Below, one piece after another: positions 32,601 to 45,061 of a DNA stretch of 64,000 nucleotides. Under the pieces are notes generated by a model. That model searched no databases and was not told the origin of the DNA. It was given only the letters and a program-made list of their open reading frames with translations. A program made the translations under genes and the position numbers. Source of the stretch: Annona cherimola (Eukaryota; Streptophyta; Magnoliopsida; Magnoliales; Annonaceae); assembly GCA_030490835.1 (NCBI GenBank), contig CM059974.1, positions 8,067,501-8,131,500 of the forward strand, read 5' to 3'. How positions within the stretch are numbered: the first letter of the stretch is position 1; every line of letters begins with the position of its first letter.

Positions 32601-35286
32601 AATAGATTATTAAAAAATAATCATACACTGGCACATAATGCATAAGAATTAATTAAATATTATTGCTTTAAAATAAAATTATTTAGCAATTATTTTATTA
32701 TATAAGTCATAAATTAGAAAGTATTTTTGTAAAAGGAATTAATTTTTATTCTTTTATACAAATTTATATTTTAAAAATAGATTTAATTAAGCAAAATATA
32801 TTTAAATTTTATATATTTATTAACTCGATTTCTAACTCAAACCGAACCAATTTCTATAATGTTAAAATAGGATTATGCTAAGGTATGAAAAACAAGATTG
32901 AAAATAGAATTGAATTGAAATTTTAAAAGGTGAATTAGGATTCTATTTATCCCAACCCGAATCAACTTGTATCCATCACTTGAAAAATATGGTTGAGTTA
33001 AAATTTTACAAGGTAAATTATGATTGTATTTACCCAAACGCAATGTCCCCGTCATACAAAATTAGTAGCTTCGCTTGTGTTTATTCAACTGAGTTAGGAT
33101 GACCTTTCACGGCGACTTTAGCTAACTACGAGTGCAACTCAAAGTCATGTTAAACCGGTTTCAGCGACTCAAGCTCTATTGGTTCGACCAGTTCTATATA
33201 TATCGGGTAGGTTGAATTACTAAATTTGGATTAATTTATGTTTCGAGTTTAATTTAGGAATGAAGATTCAAACTAAATTTTACATTTAGTAATGCATAAA
33301 ATTATGAAATTGCGAGAAATAGAAAAGAGAATATTTTGATAAATGCGTAATTGATAGAAAATGATTAGAGTATAGTTAGAATAAATAGGTTTGTTGTATG
33401 TAGTTGGTATGAAAAATGATTAGAATATAGAGGTAAAAGTGAGAAAAATAATATAATTAATGGAGCAATAATTGACCTTAGAAAACTAAATCTCATAAAA
33501 AAACCATAGTTCACTCACGCGTTATCGACCGTAGAGTTTGTAGTTGGAATGAACTTCAGTCCTCGTGGTTTCACCACGGGGACATTTGTGAAGGTGAAAG
33601 TTGTAGGAAATATAGTATTTAGTAGGAGTAGAAAATGAATTATTTTGAAAATCGTGTGATTGATATGAAATGATAGGGGTAAAGTTGGAATAAATAGGTT
33701 GATAGTTGATAGAGAAAATGATTAGAAATAGAGGTAAAAGTGAAAAAATATGATGATTGATTGATTGATTAATGAGGTGCTTTGAAAATCGTGCCTTCAC
33801 CATTTTCCTCCCATATTTTCCACGACCTATTAACAAACGTCCCCCACGTCACTCCTTTGACACATAGGCCCATGGTATGTACTGGTAGGCACTTACTTGC
33901 AGCGATGATGCAATTGATTTTCGATCCAGGAGTGTTGAATTTCAACATTGTTTGTCGTAATCTGCTTTCAACTTTATGTCAATTTCAGGTTAGGTTAAAT
34001 TTAGATTTCCATTGCTTTAGGCTTGGTTTTTTTTTTATTATTATATTTACATACATTTCAACACATATTACATTGTAGTTCTAAGACATTCTTACAAATA
34101 CGGAGATACATAACTCCTCCAAAGAAATCTGGAGACACAGCTCCACTAAAGAATTAGGAAGACACAGCTTCCACCCAGCCAAAGGGAGACAACAGCTCCC
34201 ACTCTACCTCAAAGGGAGACCACAGCTCCCACACCATTTTTTCCAGGCCGAAATTCGAACCCACGACCGCAGCCCCGCAGAAGCCTTATTACGGCTGCGG
34301 TCACCAACCGAACACGCCTCGGTTGGTCCTTTAGGCTTGGTTTTAGATTGACATTTTAGGTTCGATTTTGGGTTTGTGATTATTGAACTTTGAAATTTTT
34401 ACTATTTCGGTTTCAAAATACATCCATTTCATATTTAAAAATAATGCATCGTATTTTCAAAACTAATAAATCAAAATACTATGCATTTAAAGTATAATAT
34501 AATTTTGATTTATAAAACAATATAAATAATAATAATTTATTAAAAATAAGCATCAAATTTCAGTAAGCAGAACTAAAATATAGTAAGTGACAGATTGTAT
34601 GAAAGTGAATGAATTAACATATTTCCAACACTTTTAAACATATAAATAATATTGTATATAACTTCAAATTCATCTTGAATGAATAATATCTAAGGCAACA
34701 AAAAGATAAGAAAAATTAATGCATTAGTTATTCAAGATCATTAAAAATAATTGTTTTAGACTAAATACTTTAAAGTTTAGTATACCTATTATCTAAAAAT
34801 ACATATAAAAAGTGCATATTAGACTTATAAGAATGTGTGTAAGTATACATATAAGAGGCTATATCTACTGGATTTTCGGGTCTGGTACGAGTTAACACAC
34901 CGGGGTTGCAACCGGCTGAAAACCCAATTACCCAACTCGATATTTGTATCTACTGACGAATGAATTCTATGATGAATGTTTTTGTAGTCGACTAGATTTA
35001 ACGGTTTCAGGAGATCACCATCTGATCGGATGATGGCCCAAATTTCAGCGAAACAAGAACAAACATCAAAATCCAATAATAATAATAAACATCAAAAGAT
35101 ATAGGTGGATTAAGGAAATTAAAGCAAAATTCGCGTTAATCATGAAATTGGATAAAAATGGTATGTACCGGTGACGATTGCTGTGAGTTTGGTAGCATCT
35201 AAGCCGTCGGTTACCTCCTCTGCCGTTGTCGAAGAGCCAAAGCCCGAAGGGCCTTTCCTCCCGAACAATTCCCATAGCAACCCCAT
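29654..35286 (-). CDS. Short-chain dehydrogenase, TIC32/retinol-dehydrogenase-like (copy 1)
   Basis: Eight exons on the minus strand: 35286-35169, 31160-30929, 30844-30765, 30659-30506, 30413-30335, 30225-30144, 30053-30007 and 29830-29654. All introns are GT-AG and phases agree, giving 322 residues. The N-terminus is [19 protein letters not shown]. Then come the NAD(P)-binding TGATSGLG (from residue 39), NNAG (118-121), the catalytic-region INVSS, and YARSK (Tyr202, Lys206, the YxxxK pair). The C-terminus holds [11 protein letters not shown] and GKYF, conserved in this plant family. These enzymes are classical SDRs; the physiological substrate is unknown and the TIC32 label rests on similarity only. 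Intron 1 is 4 kb and holds a SINE. Exon 6 is three codons longer than in copy 2 (AAF insertion region). Cys replaces Gly after IMG. Confidence 0.92.
32410..33060. mobile_element. hAT-like element in intron 1 of dehydrogenase copy 1
   Basis: It matches 8110-8630 through long collinear AT-rich blocks (cacataatgcata, tataagtcataaatt, gatttaattaag) and has gggttagttgcaaccc / caacccgaatcaac motifs at its ends. No 8-bp duplication was identified. Confidence 0.5.
34031..34328 (-). mobile_element. tRNA-related SINE, 298 bp, in intron 1 of dehydrogenase copy 1
   Basis: A 16-bp perfect duplication CTTTAGGCTTGGTTTT lies at 34015-34030 and 34329-34344. A T-rich left end gives minus orientation, the same as the gene. 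On the minus strand a B-box-like GGGTTCGAATTTC follows an A-box-like region (gtgttcggttgg). The body contains four to five loose repeats of a ggagctgtgtctcc-type unit. It sits inside an older AT-rich repeat with ttaggtt motifs. Confidence 0.88.
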
Positions 35287-36310
35287 CTCTGCCCTCTCGC
35301 TCGCTCTGTCTCTGTACTTGATCGAGTCGAGAGAATTTTTTGCAGAAGTGGCTCTTTAACCTCTCCCTCTCCCTCTCTCTCTTACTCTGTTTTCTCTCTG
35401 AAAAAGTAACGGAGATGGAGTGCGAGAAAAGAAGATGCATGGGGTGTGTGCAGTGCTTGTGACAGAGACGTCCAAGGGACTGCAAGTCCACTAGTCTACG
35501 AATAAAAGGTCCAAAACGCATCTAGAAAATGGGCCATATCTTTACAGATAAACATTGACTAGTTTGCCATTACTGGCGCAGCACATTATTTTAACGTTTT
35601 TGGTGCTTAAGCGTTTCCAAACGTCCACCTAATAAGCCAAACCTCCATGTGCTCGCTGACATATCCAAATATGCGTTCGGTATTCATTCCATACGCAGGC
35701 CCAAGCAATTAGTATCTAAACACGAATTATGATACTTAATTAACTAGCGTGATTTAATAATGAAAACAATTTTATGAGTTTTTTTTTTTATAAGTGCAGA
35801 ACAACTAAAATATTTCAAATTCAAAAAAAAAAATAATAAGTTTTGAAATTTGAATATCGAAAAGATTCAAATCCAAAATATTGTTGTATAGTTACGAATA
35901 AGAACTTTGTATACGTTTTTTTTATTTACCGTTACGAGCACCCAAATTCCTTTGTCCCTATTCAAGTTCTTTTTTTCTTTTTATTTTTTTGTTGGAGAGG
36001 GGGTGGAAGGGTGGGCGCTGGGGGCTGATTTAGACGTTAGGAAAATATCATAATGAGTGAACAACGGAAGAGGTACGTGTTGTAATTTTTTTTTTTTTGG
36101 ATAGAAGACGTACGTGTTGTATGGGTGCGCAGGCGCATGTCGGCCCAGTCTAATGATGTGCCTGGTCACATTCACAGCTAGCTGGAGAAAATGGAAGTGG
36201 ACGACAAGCCCCAGGATCTTCTTCTATGCTGTCGGAGCAATGATTCATACAATTAATAATGGGTTCCCTTCCTGTGAATAAGTGCATATGTTACCATAGA
36301 CTACAGTATT
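35287..36310. other. 5' flank of dehydrogenase copy 1
   Basis: Just upstream of the ATG (35284-35286) is a CT-rich tract on the plus strand (35360-35400), read as GA-rich leader on the gene strand. Blocks farther out, such as the one near 36160 (atgatgtgcctggtcac), match the 5' flank of copy 2 near 45363. No TATA box could be assigned with confidence. Confidence 0.4.
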
Positions 36311-36323
36311 AAATAAATTCTTC

Positions 36324-36530
36324 AGGAGCCCAACGCCTTAGTGCAGTTGGTGCTCACCTCTGGCATATTGCCAGGATGTCCGGTTTCGATCCGGGTTGGG
36401 AGTATAGTCTCTTATTTTAGGAGCGTTGCACTGTGAAGAGTTTACATTTGAGGAAAAATATGGAGAAAAATATATATTTGACGAAAGACTTGTAATATAT
36501 GAGACATCAAAAATAAATAAATAAATAAAT
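36324..36530 (+). mobile_element. tRNA-derived SINE, about 207 bp
   Basis: Duplication AAATAAATTCTTC at 36311-36323 and 36531-36543. The A box TAGTGCAGTTGG (36339-36350) fits TRGYNNANNNGG, and the B box GGTTTCGATCC (36382-36392) is 30-odd bases downstream, as in a tRNA. The 3' end is an (AAAT)n tail. Complete 5' head and clear duplication make it a full-length insertion. Confidence 0.93.
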
Positions 36531-36544
36531 AAATAAATTCTTCT

Positions 36545-37389
36545 GGTGTAATAAAGTGTTAATTTAACCCGGCTTTGAAGAAGATGGTTGGGCTAGGATG
36601 GGATGCAGTTTCAAAAGTCCAAATTTAAGAAGGGCTCGGTTCAGGAAACTCCAAATCAACCCAAACTCTTTTTTGCCTGATTGAGTTGGTTTAGCTGATG
36701 AATTAATCACGATTTAACTGTCCAAATCATGGGAGAGATATGGATCACATCATGTTGATAAACAATCAATGTCAATTCTTATGCGTGATTTTCTAAATCA
36801 TTTAATTCTACTGAAATGGCCACATTGGAACTATTACCACCCAAGTTCAACAAGAAAAGTAGAAATGCAATTATCATTTTGAACAATAACGTGAGCACAA
36901 ACTACACCCAATGCACTGGTTTTCTAATTCGTTAAATGTCTTTTAAAAAATCCGGCTGAATAGAATAAATCCGGTTTTCTGTTCTCCACTGGTTTTCTTT
37001 ATTGCATTGAAGTCCTACTGTATATGCGTAGCCGATCAGTATCATAAGCTGATAATTTGATATTAGTCTGTTACCAAGGAGTCCTATTTCCTACCATTGC
37101 ATCTGCGCACCAAGAAGTCATAGATATGCATTGGACCCGACTATGCACATGTTCTTATTAATAATTATGTACAATGATCCCGTATGGAAGTCTGCATGCT
37201 TATCCTTAGTTTATTAATTTTAAATTTTTTCTAAAAAAATTAAGTCATTTATCATGTTTATCCATGTGTGTTTATTTATTTATTTTCATTACAAATTTTT
37301 TATATATTATATTTTTCAAAATTTTTATTGATTATGTGTTGAGGACACGCTTCTGTATAACTGAGTTAGATAGAAGTAATTTCATATAA
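36545..37389. other. Intergenic, shared in part with the copy 2 upstream flank
   Basis: The block near 36825 (ttaccacccaagttcaacaagaaaagtagaaat) has a counterpart near 45490 upstream of dehydrogenase copy 2. No gene seen. Confidence 0.4.
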
Positions 37390-37855
37390 CTCCTTACATT
37401 TCTTAAATACTAATAATTAATATAAAATCTAATCTATTCATTATATTTAATATCATTTGTTTAACTAAGAGATTAAGTTCTATCCAAATCCAATATGTAT
37501 TTGGCCACATTTATTCAAAAATATGTAAATTTGTGTATAAATTAAGGAAAATTCTTATATCCATTTTCATATATACTAGTATGTAATAATATTTTATGGA
37601 ATCATTTATCCACTCAGGAATGATATTTTTAGACGGCTTAAATGTTGAAAATATTATTTAAAAATTGATATTTAGTTTTAGATTATTTTATTACGTTGAT
37701 TTTGCACATTTATAGATTGAGTCATATACAATGATACTAAATAAATAAATAAAATTTCATGACAATAACAATGATACCAAATACAATAAATAGAGTAGAT
37801 TTTTCATTAACCATCGATAAATTAAAAAGGAAGGAGTTACATAAAAAAAAAAAAA
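37390..37855. mobile_element. AT-rich transposon-like repeat with ATGTAACTCC-type ends
   Basis: Inverted ends: ataactccttacat on the left and aaggagttacat on the right. It is the best-preserved member of the family at 3400, 21040 and 52855. Class uncertain, because no target duplication was found. No coding sequence. Confidence 0.55.
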
Positions 37856-38039
37856 AAAGTTTTATAGAAGCCACCGTATATTCACTCTCAAAAGATACTA
37901 TCTTTTAGAAATATAAGTTTTCAAATTAAAGCTGATGAAGGTCTGGATTTAAAAAATATTTTCGAAAATTTAAAAATCAAGGTGAGCATTTAAAAATTCC
38001 ATGCTCACCTAAGTTTTTTTTCCATATGCACCATCCAAG

Positions 38040-39050
38040 TCCAGCTACACGTTACGAATGCTAATGTTCTCTCTCTCAATGATGTGAACGTGTCCTTTTG
38101 TAGGCTATTTTTCTTGTGGTCCAAAGCAATTAAAAGGTGGAATGATGACCCCTAATGCAATGGAACCCACCAACCTTAACAGGTTCATTAATCACTTTTT
38201 TTTTTTAAAACACTCGCAAGCATTTGAGTGTTTTTATGATGCCCACGTTCAATTATGCATTCCACAATTTAGGCAATTAATCAAATTTCCAAAATTAAAG
38301 GGGCACCAATAAAGCAATAATTTGCATTGAGGCAATACCCTCAATGGTACCAAGTTTTCCCCACAAGTGGAGGACGTCGGATTAACTCGCGATTACGGCA
38401 TTTTTACGTGAATTTTCAGTTGTGGCATTTGGTACGTGTAATGTTTTGTGGCGTTGTTCTTTCTAATTTTTGTGAGAGCATCACCACTTGGAATAAAAGA
38501 AAAATATTGGTAAGATGTATATAGATTATTATTGTTAGTAAATTATAAGAATGTCTCATATAAACCTGAATGTAATATCAGTTAAGATGATATAATATAT
38601 GAATACTCATTAAAAAAAAATAACCTGTTAAACAGCAGTACTCCCAGCCAATTAGAAGCGCCTTTAATTGCTAGCTACCGTTAGTCGTGACTATAGATGG
38701 CCCTCCTCATCTCTTTTTCCACTGTTATAAAGAAAGATGTGACTTTGGCAATTAATGTTGGGGTGCTCCGAAGAAGAGCCAAGAACAGGATGGCGCACGT
38801 TCTTCCCGTCCGAAATCCTGAAATCACGCCTCAGATAGATTGGTACAGAACATGCTCGTGTCCTGTCCCCTCCAGAGCCGAATGCCCCACCAGCAGAAAA
38901 TAATTGTCTGCTCTGTTTGGTTCTGAAGCGGCAAAAAATGCGGCCATGTTTTGTTTTTGGATAAATGCTGAGCAGGAGAAAGTGCGAAAGAACAAAAGTA
39001 TGTTGTGTATACTAGTCCTTTCACTTCAAAAGTAGGATGGATTCACTAAT
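38040..39050. repeat. 3' flank of dehydrogenase copy 2, duplicated at 48780-50245
   Basis: Collinear blocks shared with the right copy include ctttaattgctagct (38660 / 49646), gaaatcacgcctc (38820 / 49964), a tgtcccctc...gccg block (38868 / 50008) and gatgctgagcag-like sequence (38966 / 50137). An ORF at 38697-38903 lies in it but is not supported in the other copy. Confidence 0.8.
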
Positions 39051-39151
39051 ACAAAAATCCAAGCATGTCTACCTGGTGCAGCCACAATTCAGCGGGTGTT
39101 TTATATATGTGAATGTTCAGAGAAATATTGCAAGGCGGTATCTAAAAGGCA

Positions 39152-42100
39152 TCATTTGGGCTTGCCCAGTGTCTGAACAAGTTCTTCACTAAACTCCCAT
39201 AATCGCTTTCCCAACTCCCTGTCGCTTGCTAATGCAGAAGGAGAGTTTTCATTGCATTTATTAAAATATCTCCCTGTCACGCCTCTAACATTTGGATGGA
39301 GAGCGAGATAACAAATAGTGGCGGCACCCTGTAATGCAACAAGCGCTTTTTTAGTTGGCACTTTAATGAATAACCAAAAAATCTGTCTAAAATAATCAAA
39401 TTATTAATCAAATGAAGAAGAAGAAGAAGAACGCGGTTAATCCCAATACTCTGTTACCAATATATGATCCCCATCTCCAACTTATCGGTCTCGGTTGCCG
39501 TTTTGAAATGTGCAAGCCAATTTCGCTCCTAATTCTTGTGTAGCAACCAGGAAAATAAATCCGCGTTTTATTCTAGAGTGAATACTAATTCTAGTTGTTT
39601 AGCTGGCATTTTCTCTTCTACTTGTCTAATATTTTGTTGGTAGAATTAAAAGATTTAAAATCTTTTCCCTTTTACATTTTTCTTCAGAATTTTCAGACGT
39701 GTCAGAAGAGATTGTTGTAGTTGAAGGAAAGTGACAATCACCTCATGACGATTGAGAGATTGCCACTCCCCCTTGTTGGGCATTTCTGTGTGTTGTATTA
39801 CACAAAACGGACTTTATGGGCCATGAATCTTGATCTTCTCCAACAAGTTTGAGATTGTCAAATCTTAGACGGGTTTGAAATATTATTTTTAAATATTTTT
39901 TTAAAAAATTAATTAATTTTACTATTTTTAAATATGTGTATATATTTATATTGTATTAGTATTTAAAAATATAAATATAAAATAGATATATATGCGTCTC
40001 CAAAATTGATAAAACTTGATTTATAAATGATATTTACTTAGAATAATAGTTTTATTAAAAATTTTCAAAAAATAAAAAATGGGTGTTATGACCGGTCGTA
40101 ATACGGTTGCTCACAAATGATCATTCGGCTATATTTATTATCAGCTTGAATGTTTCTTTTGTATAGGAAGTGAATTCCCACCAGCGCAAAGAGGGTAGAG
40201 AGAGTGTTGGGTGAATGATAAATCTCATATCTCTTATCTCTTTTAACCATGTTTCTTCATCGCTCTCTCCCCTTAGTTTTCCTGTTCTCTTTCAAGGATT
40301 TTTTTTTTCTTTGAGTCTTTATAATGTGGTTATCATCTTGCAAATATGTGCATTTGTATTTGGCTTGTGCTTGCAATGTGTTGTGATGTAGGTTTGTGTC
40401 TTCTTGCAAATATGTGGATTTTTGTGTGGGTTGTGCTTGCAATATGTTCTCAGCAGTATACTATTTTTACATGAACTTCCCATGGCTGGTCCTGCGCAAT
40501 TGTGCCTTAGATATCGCAGTTTCTAATTTGTAATATCAATCATTTGTATCAAAATATAATTGTCTAACACATTATTTTGTGATTCAACAAAACACAAATA
40601 AAATTTCCACGTCTACAAAAACCGGCTAAACAGTTTAATTTGGCAAGAAAAAGGAATAACATGCTAAAGAAAAATAGCAAATGAAACTTCGATGCTGAAT
40701 CTTCCATACCTGGGACACTGTCGGTATGAAGAACTTAAACCAGTTCAATGAAAAGCCTGCAATAGCATACAGTTGTGTTAGGGTGTGTTTGTTAACAACA
40801 AAAAGTTGTCAAGTTAAAACTTTTCAATTTAAAACTTTTCACTCTCCACAACTACCCTATTTTTTAATTATTTCTTCACATTTTTCTATACAACTATCCT
40901 ACTTTTCAATCATTTCTATACAACTACCAACACAACAAACCTATCTATTTCCACTTTATCCTATTTATTATTCATCATTACCCCTATCATATCACATCAT
41001 TTGACAACTTTTACTCTCTACAACTTTTCATCAAAAGTTTTATCCATTCCCAAACACACCATTAAGTGGGTGACTGGTACTCCAAGTTATTATTTCCTAA
41101 CTAGTTGGATGAGCTCTATGAGATCAGAAGAAAATTTTCTTGCTAGAAACAGTGGACCGCTAAATCACTAATTTGGAGGTAAATTTCATAGGAAAAGCAT
41201 TTAGCTCTATCTTTCCCAAAAGATGATATGCAGCGTTATGTGAAGAACACAATGGAATAAGAGCACTCACTTCCAGCCCGGTATATGTTAGTGGGAATAA
41301 CTCCAGGGTGAAGAGAGTTGGCTGTTACACTGCACCCTTCTTCCTACACAATACATCGATTAACGAGAAGATGGCAAGGTTAAAGATTTGAAAATGGTTA
41401 GTGATGACCATAAAAAGAGATCCTCTATGTAATTGCCAGCAACTTCTGGAAATTATTTAAAACCTTTCTAGAGTAAAGATAAAGAAATGCAGAGTGAAAT
41501 TCAGAAATATATTGTTAAACCAAGGTTTTTAAGAGTAAAGAAGAAGGCGATCGACTACAAGAAGATGCATTCCGACAGAAACTGATCAGTGAATGGCTGT
41601 TTGTTTTTGGAAGAAGACTCTGTCGAACACTTGTAGCTTTTGGCAGTTCACAGTTGTTAGTTGATCTACTGAAGTGAGGTTCTAGATCCAATCTCTCTCT
41701 CACCTGCAAACGCCTGGATAGCTCATTTGCATGCAATATGTTCGCAAGCTTAGACCGAGAATAAGCATTATATGGTGTGTACCTGTGACGTGATAAAAAT
41801 TAGTTAGGAAAGAAATTGAAAGGCAGAAGAACTAGGGAAAGAACTGCTGGATCGTATAGACATGCATGCTCTGATGCTGAGTGCATGCATATATAAAAAG
41901 AGCCAAATCTAACTTCGTTGGGTTGCTGAAATTCTCAAATCCAATTTTGAAACTGCCACCGAATCTGTGGGCCATTGATGAAACATTGACAATCCGGCCT
42001 TCAATTCCTGTTTCTTTGGCAGTGGATTTAAGTTTGTCTAGCAGAAGATTCGTCAGTAAGAAATGCCCTGAAATTTTCAAGAAAAATGAAGTAAACAAAA

Positions 42101-44860
42101 ATGATTAGGCATTCCAATTTCCATTGACTTTTGAAGCTTTCACATTGCTATACACCGTCAAAAAAAATGCAGGTAATATATTAAAGAGGAAGGATTACCA
42201 AGGTGATTAGTGGCAAACTGTAACTCAAACCCATCTGCAGATAATTGGAATGGGCCACCCATTATTCCAGCATTGTTGCTGTTGTGAAAACCAAGTTAGT
42301 CTTATATGTTAATACTAAACGTGACCACAGGTAATTACCTGATAAATTTCCATATATGATAATATATTTATAAAATGGAAAATTAACCACACATTTTCTA
42401 TTATTACAATGCCATCATATAGTGTATATAGTTATCAAATTATTACACTGCAACAAAATGAAGTACAAATCATTCTTAGCCTTAGAGAGAGAGAATGATT
42501 GATTGATTTAGGTTTTAATTAAGGACATTTTGATAAAAATATAAAGGAAAGCACTATTGTCATATTTGGAAACATAGTAGAAATGTATGATAATCTACAT
42601 AATTTTTACAGATGTGTAGTCATATCAGGAAAATCATATATACTTAAAAGTAACTCATAATATAATAATATGATTGACTAGTTGTTGAGCCCGATATTAA
42701 TTAATGATATTGACATTACTTACATGAGGATGTTTAAATGCTTGTATGAGGTGTTGAAGGAGCGGGCAAAGGATTCAACAGAGCGGAGAGAGCTTAGATC
42801 CATTTCCATGACACAGAGATTGGCATTTGGGTTCTCTACCAACAGGCTTTCTTTTAATTTCATGCCAATCTCCTTGCTTCTCGCGGGGATTATGACCGTG
42901 GCACCCCTCTTAGCCAGCACTCTCGCGGTTTCCTTTCCAAGTCCACTCGTAGCACCTGTAGTTATCATGCCCAAGGAAAATCATTTTAAATTTTACTTGA
43001 GCTAATTTTATATTCCAGTGAGATATTTTAATTCTGCTCAACTTTGTTTGATGATTAAATTGAAATCTAATCGGGCACTTTCATTTTGCATCATTAATAC
43101 ATTGACGGTACTGAAAATCATTTTAATTAAAGTTTTGTCTAATCAATGTTTTCTTAAAATATGGGAAAAAAATCTTGTACAAAACACGAAAATGTGTACG
43201 TTTAACATCCTTAACTTAAGTATATTTGGTGACAGGAATTTTAGCAAATATGTCTACAATGTTTAATTAATATTACATTTCTTTTTTAAAATTTTCTAAA
43301 ATTGTAAATATATCTATAAAGTTTGCATAAAATTACAATCGTATCCCTTCTATTAAGAAGTCATTAGGTTTTTCCTGTAAAATATCGAAAATTCCCTTTA
43401 AACTAAGTAATATACTTACAATGTTTCCAAATACTATAAACGTATTTGCTATTTCATTATCTTACATATATTTATTTATCTTACTATTTTAGATTTTTTT
43501 TTTTTACAAATATGTTTACAACATTTTTAAAAATTACAAGTGGATCACTTGTTTTAAAGAGGATTATTATTATTTTACACGAAATCTAACGGCGTCCTAA
43601 CGGAAGGGATACACTTGTAATTTTATGTAAAACTTGGACCTTGTAGGCATATTTGTAATTTTGATAAACTTAGGAACACAAATGTAATATTGTCAAACTT
43701 TGTAAACCCATTTGCAAAAATTCCTTGGTGAAAGGAAACCTCCTCATTTATGACTACCTTGATAATGATATGAAATATATTTTAGTCCTTGCATTCAGTA
43801 TTGCTTAACTAAGAATTAAATTTCGTTTACGTCAAAGATTTGCATTAACCCATAAATAAGAAGCGCAAAATGAAAAGTCAATTTCAAAATTTTGAATTCA
43901 ACGTCTATAGCTTCAAAAACATCTCCTTATTTAATAAAATTCCAATGCATCATCTAATAAATCTAAGTAGTTTCATATTTTACGCATGATTATATATACT
44001 TCCAAGATAGTGCAGCCCACCCACGATTTTATTGTAACGTGGGTTATTTGCATTTTGATCTCTCTAATTATACGTAATTACTTTTTGACTTATGAGTTTC
44101 TTATATTTGCTTTTTAAATTTTGTAAGTTTGCCTCCTTTGTATTTTAAAACTTGTAGTTAATGCAAGTTATTATACAAATGAAAATTTTGTCAATAATTT
44201 TCATACAATTTTTTAAATAATAATATAGTCATTAAAAGGGGTCGACTTATAAAATAAGTTAACTTAGTCATAATAAAAATGACACTGTCTACAAGTTTAA
44301 GTTGACTCATGATTATAAGTCGACTTCTGTTTATTAGTCTACTTACGTTTATGAGTTCTAAGTCATATAAAATTGTCTTATACGCTTGTACAAGTTGATT
44401 TATGTTCATGAGTTAACTCAATTTAAATACAAAAGTATTTTAGACTATTTATTTACAAATAACAATTGTTTGTTGAGTGTTTTGACCGTAGGGATAAATG
44501 CAAATAAGATAAACTTATAAGATCAAAAAAGGAAATAAGCGAACTCGAAAATTAAAAAGCAAATACTCATGATTAGAGACCAAAATACAAAAACACCAAA
44601 TGTTCATGATATCAAGAAAAAATAAATGAAACAAAATTAATTATCTAATTAGATTTTTGATATAATATAGGTGGGCCCCTGACTTGGACCTGCACATTTA
44701 CATTGGACGTTGCATGGTATGTTAAGTGGAAGAAGATTAATTGTACCGGTGACGATAGCCGTTAGATTGGAAGCATCTAAGCCGTCCGTTACCTCCTCTG
44801 CCGTTGAAGAAGACCCAAAGCCCGATGGGCCGTTTCTCCCGAATAATTCCCACAGTAGCC

Positions 44861-44864
<4 letters not shown>
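39152..44864 (-). CDS. Short-chain dehydrogenase, TIC32/retinol-dehydrogenase-like (copy 2)
   Basis: Eight minus-strand exons: 44864-44747, 42955-42724, 42278-42199, 42067-41914, 41782-41704, 41343-41271, 40756-40710 and 39328-39152. All introns are GT-AG and the protein is 319 residues. Exon sizes equal those of copy 1 except exon 6 (73 against 82 bp). Key motifs are TGATSGLG (39-46), NNAG (118-121), NVSS (171-174), YSRSK (202-206), then HPGVIPTN and [11 protein letters not shown]. No cleavable transit peptide is evident. Tandem and same-strand with copy 1, so a local duplication. Two features set it apart: a Tourist MITE 21 bp from the exon 7 acceptor, and a GA microsatellite running into the start codon. 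The family oxidises or reduces small hydroxyl/keto substrates with NADP(H) or NAD(H); the substrate here is unknown. Confidence 0.93.
39870..40095. mobile_element. Decayed AT-rich foldback element in intron 7 of dehydrogenase copy 2
   Basis: The core resembles the Mutator-type family (atgatatttacttagaataa, ttttcaaaaaataaaaaatgg), but the ends are eroded. Confidence 0.35.
40337..40450. repeat. 66-bp tandem duplication in intron 7
   Basis: The block cttgcaaatatgtg...ttgtgcttgcaat occurs at 40337 and 40403 with several substitutions. Confidence 0.75.
40781..41061. mobile_element. Tourist-type MITE in intron 6 of dehydrogenase copy 2
   Basis: It has a GGGTGTGTTTGTTA left end and CAAACACACCA right end, with TTA duplications at 40778-40780 and 41062-41064. 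It is a close relative of 5255 and 51859. On the gene strand the element ends only 21 bp before the intron 6 acceptor. Copy 1 lacks it in the same intron. Confidence 0.92.

Positions 44865-44894
<30 letters not shown>
44864..44894. repeat. (TC)15 microsatellite touching the dehydrogenase copy 2 start codon
   Basis: About 15 TC units on the plus strand are read as (GA)n on the gene strand, with the last A forming the A of ATG. Copy 1 has only a short GAGA before its ATG, so the tract expanded in copy 2. It lies in the 5' leader. Confidence 0.95.
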
Positions 44895-44896
<2 letters not shown>

Positions 44897-44899
<3 letters not shown>

Positions 44900-45061
44900 T
44901 GTACTTCGAATTTCACAGAAATTGTAGAACTCGATAACTAGATCTTTGCCTCTCTTGATCGCTCTTATAATCGATCTCTCTCAATGTATACTTCGAATTT
45001 CACAGAAATTGTATAACTCGATTTCTAGGTCTTTGCCTCTCTCGATCGCTCTTATAATCGA
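44897..45061. repeat. 87-bp tandem duplication in the 5' region of dehydrogenase copy 2
   Basis: The stretch atgt(g/a)tacttcgaatttcac through gatcgctcttataatcga is present at 44897 and 44984, nearly identical. Confidence 0.92.

Noticed and set aside
36339..36392. A functional tRNA gene at the A/B box pair
   Set aside because: The sequence around the boxes does not fold into a tRNA cloverleaf by eye, and it has a SINE tail and target duplication.
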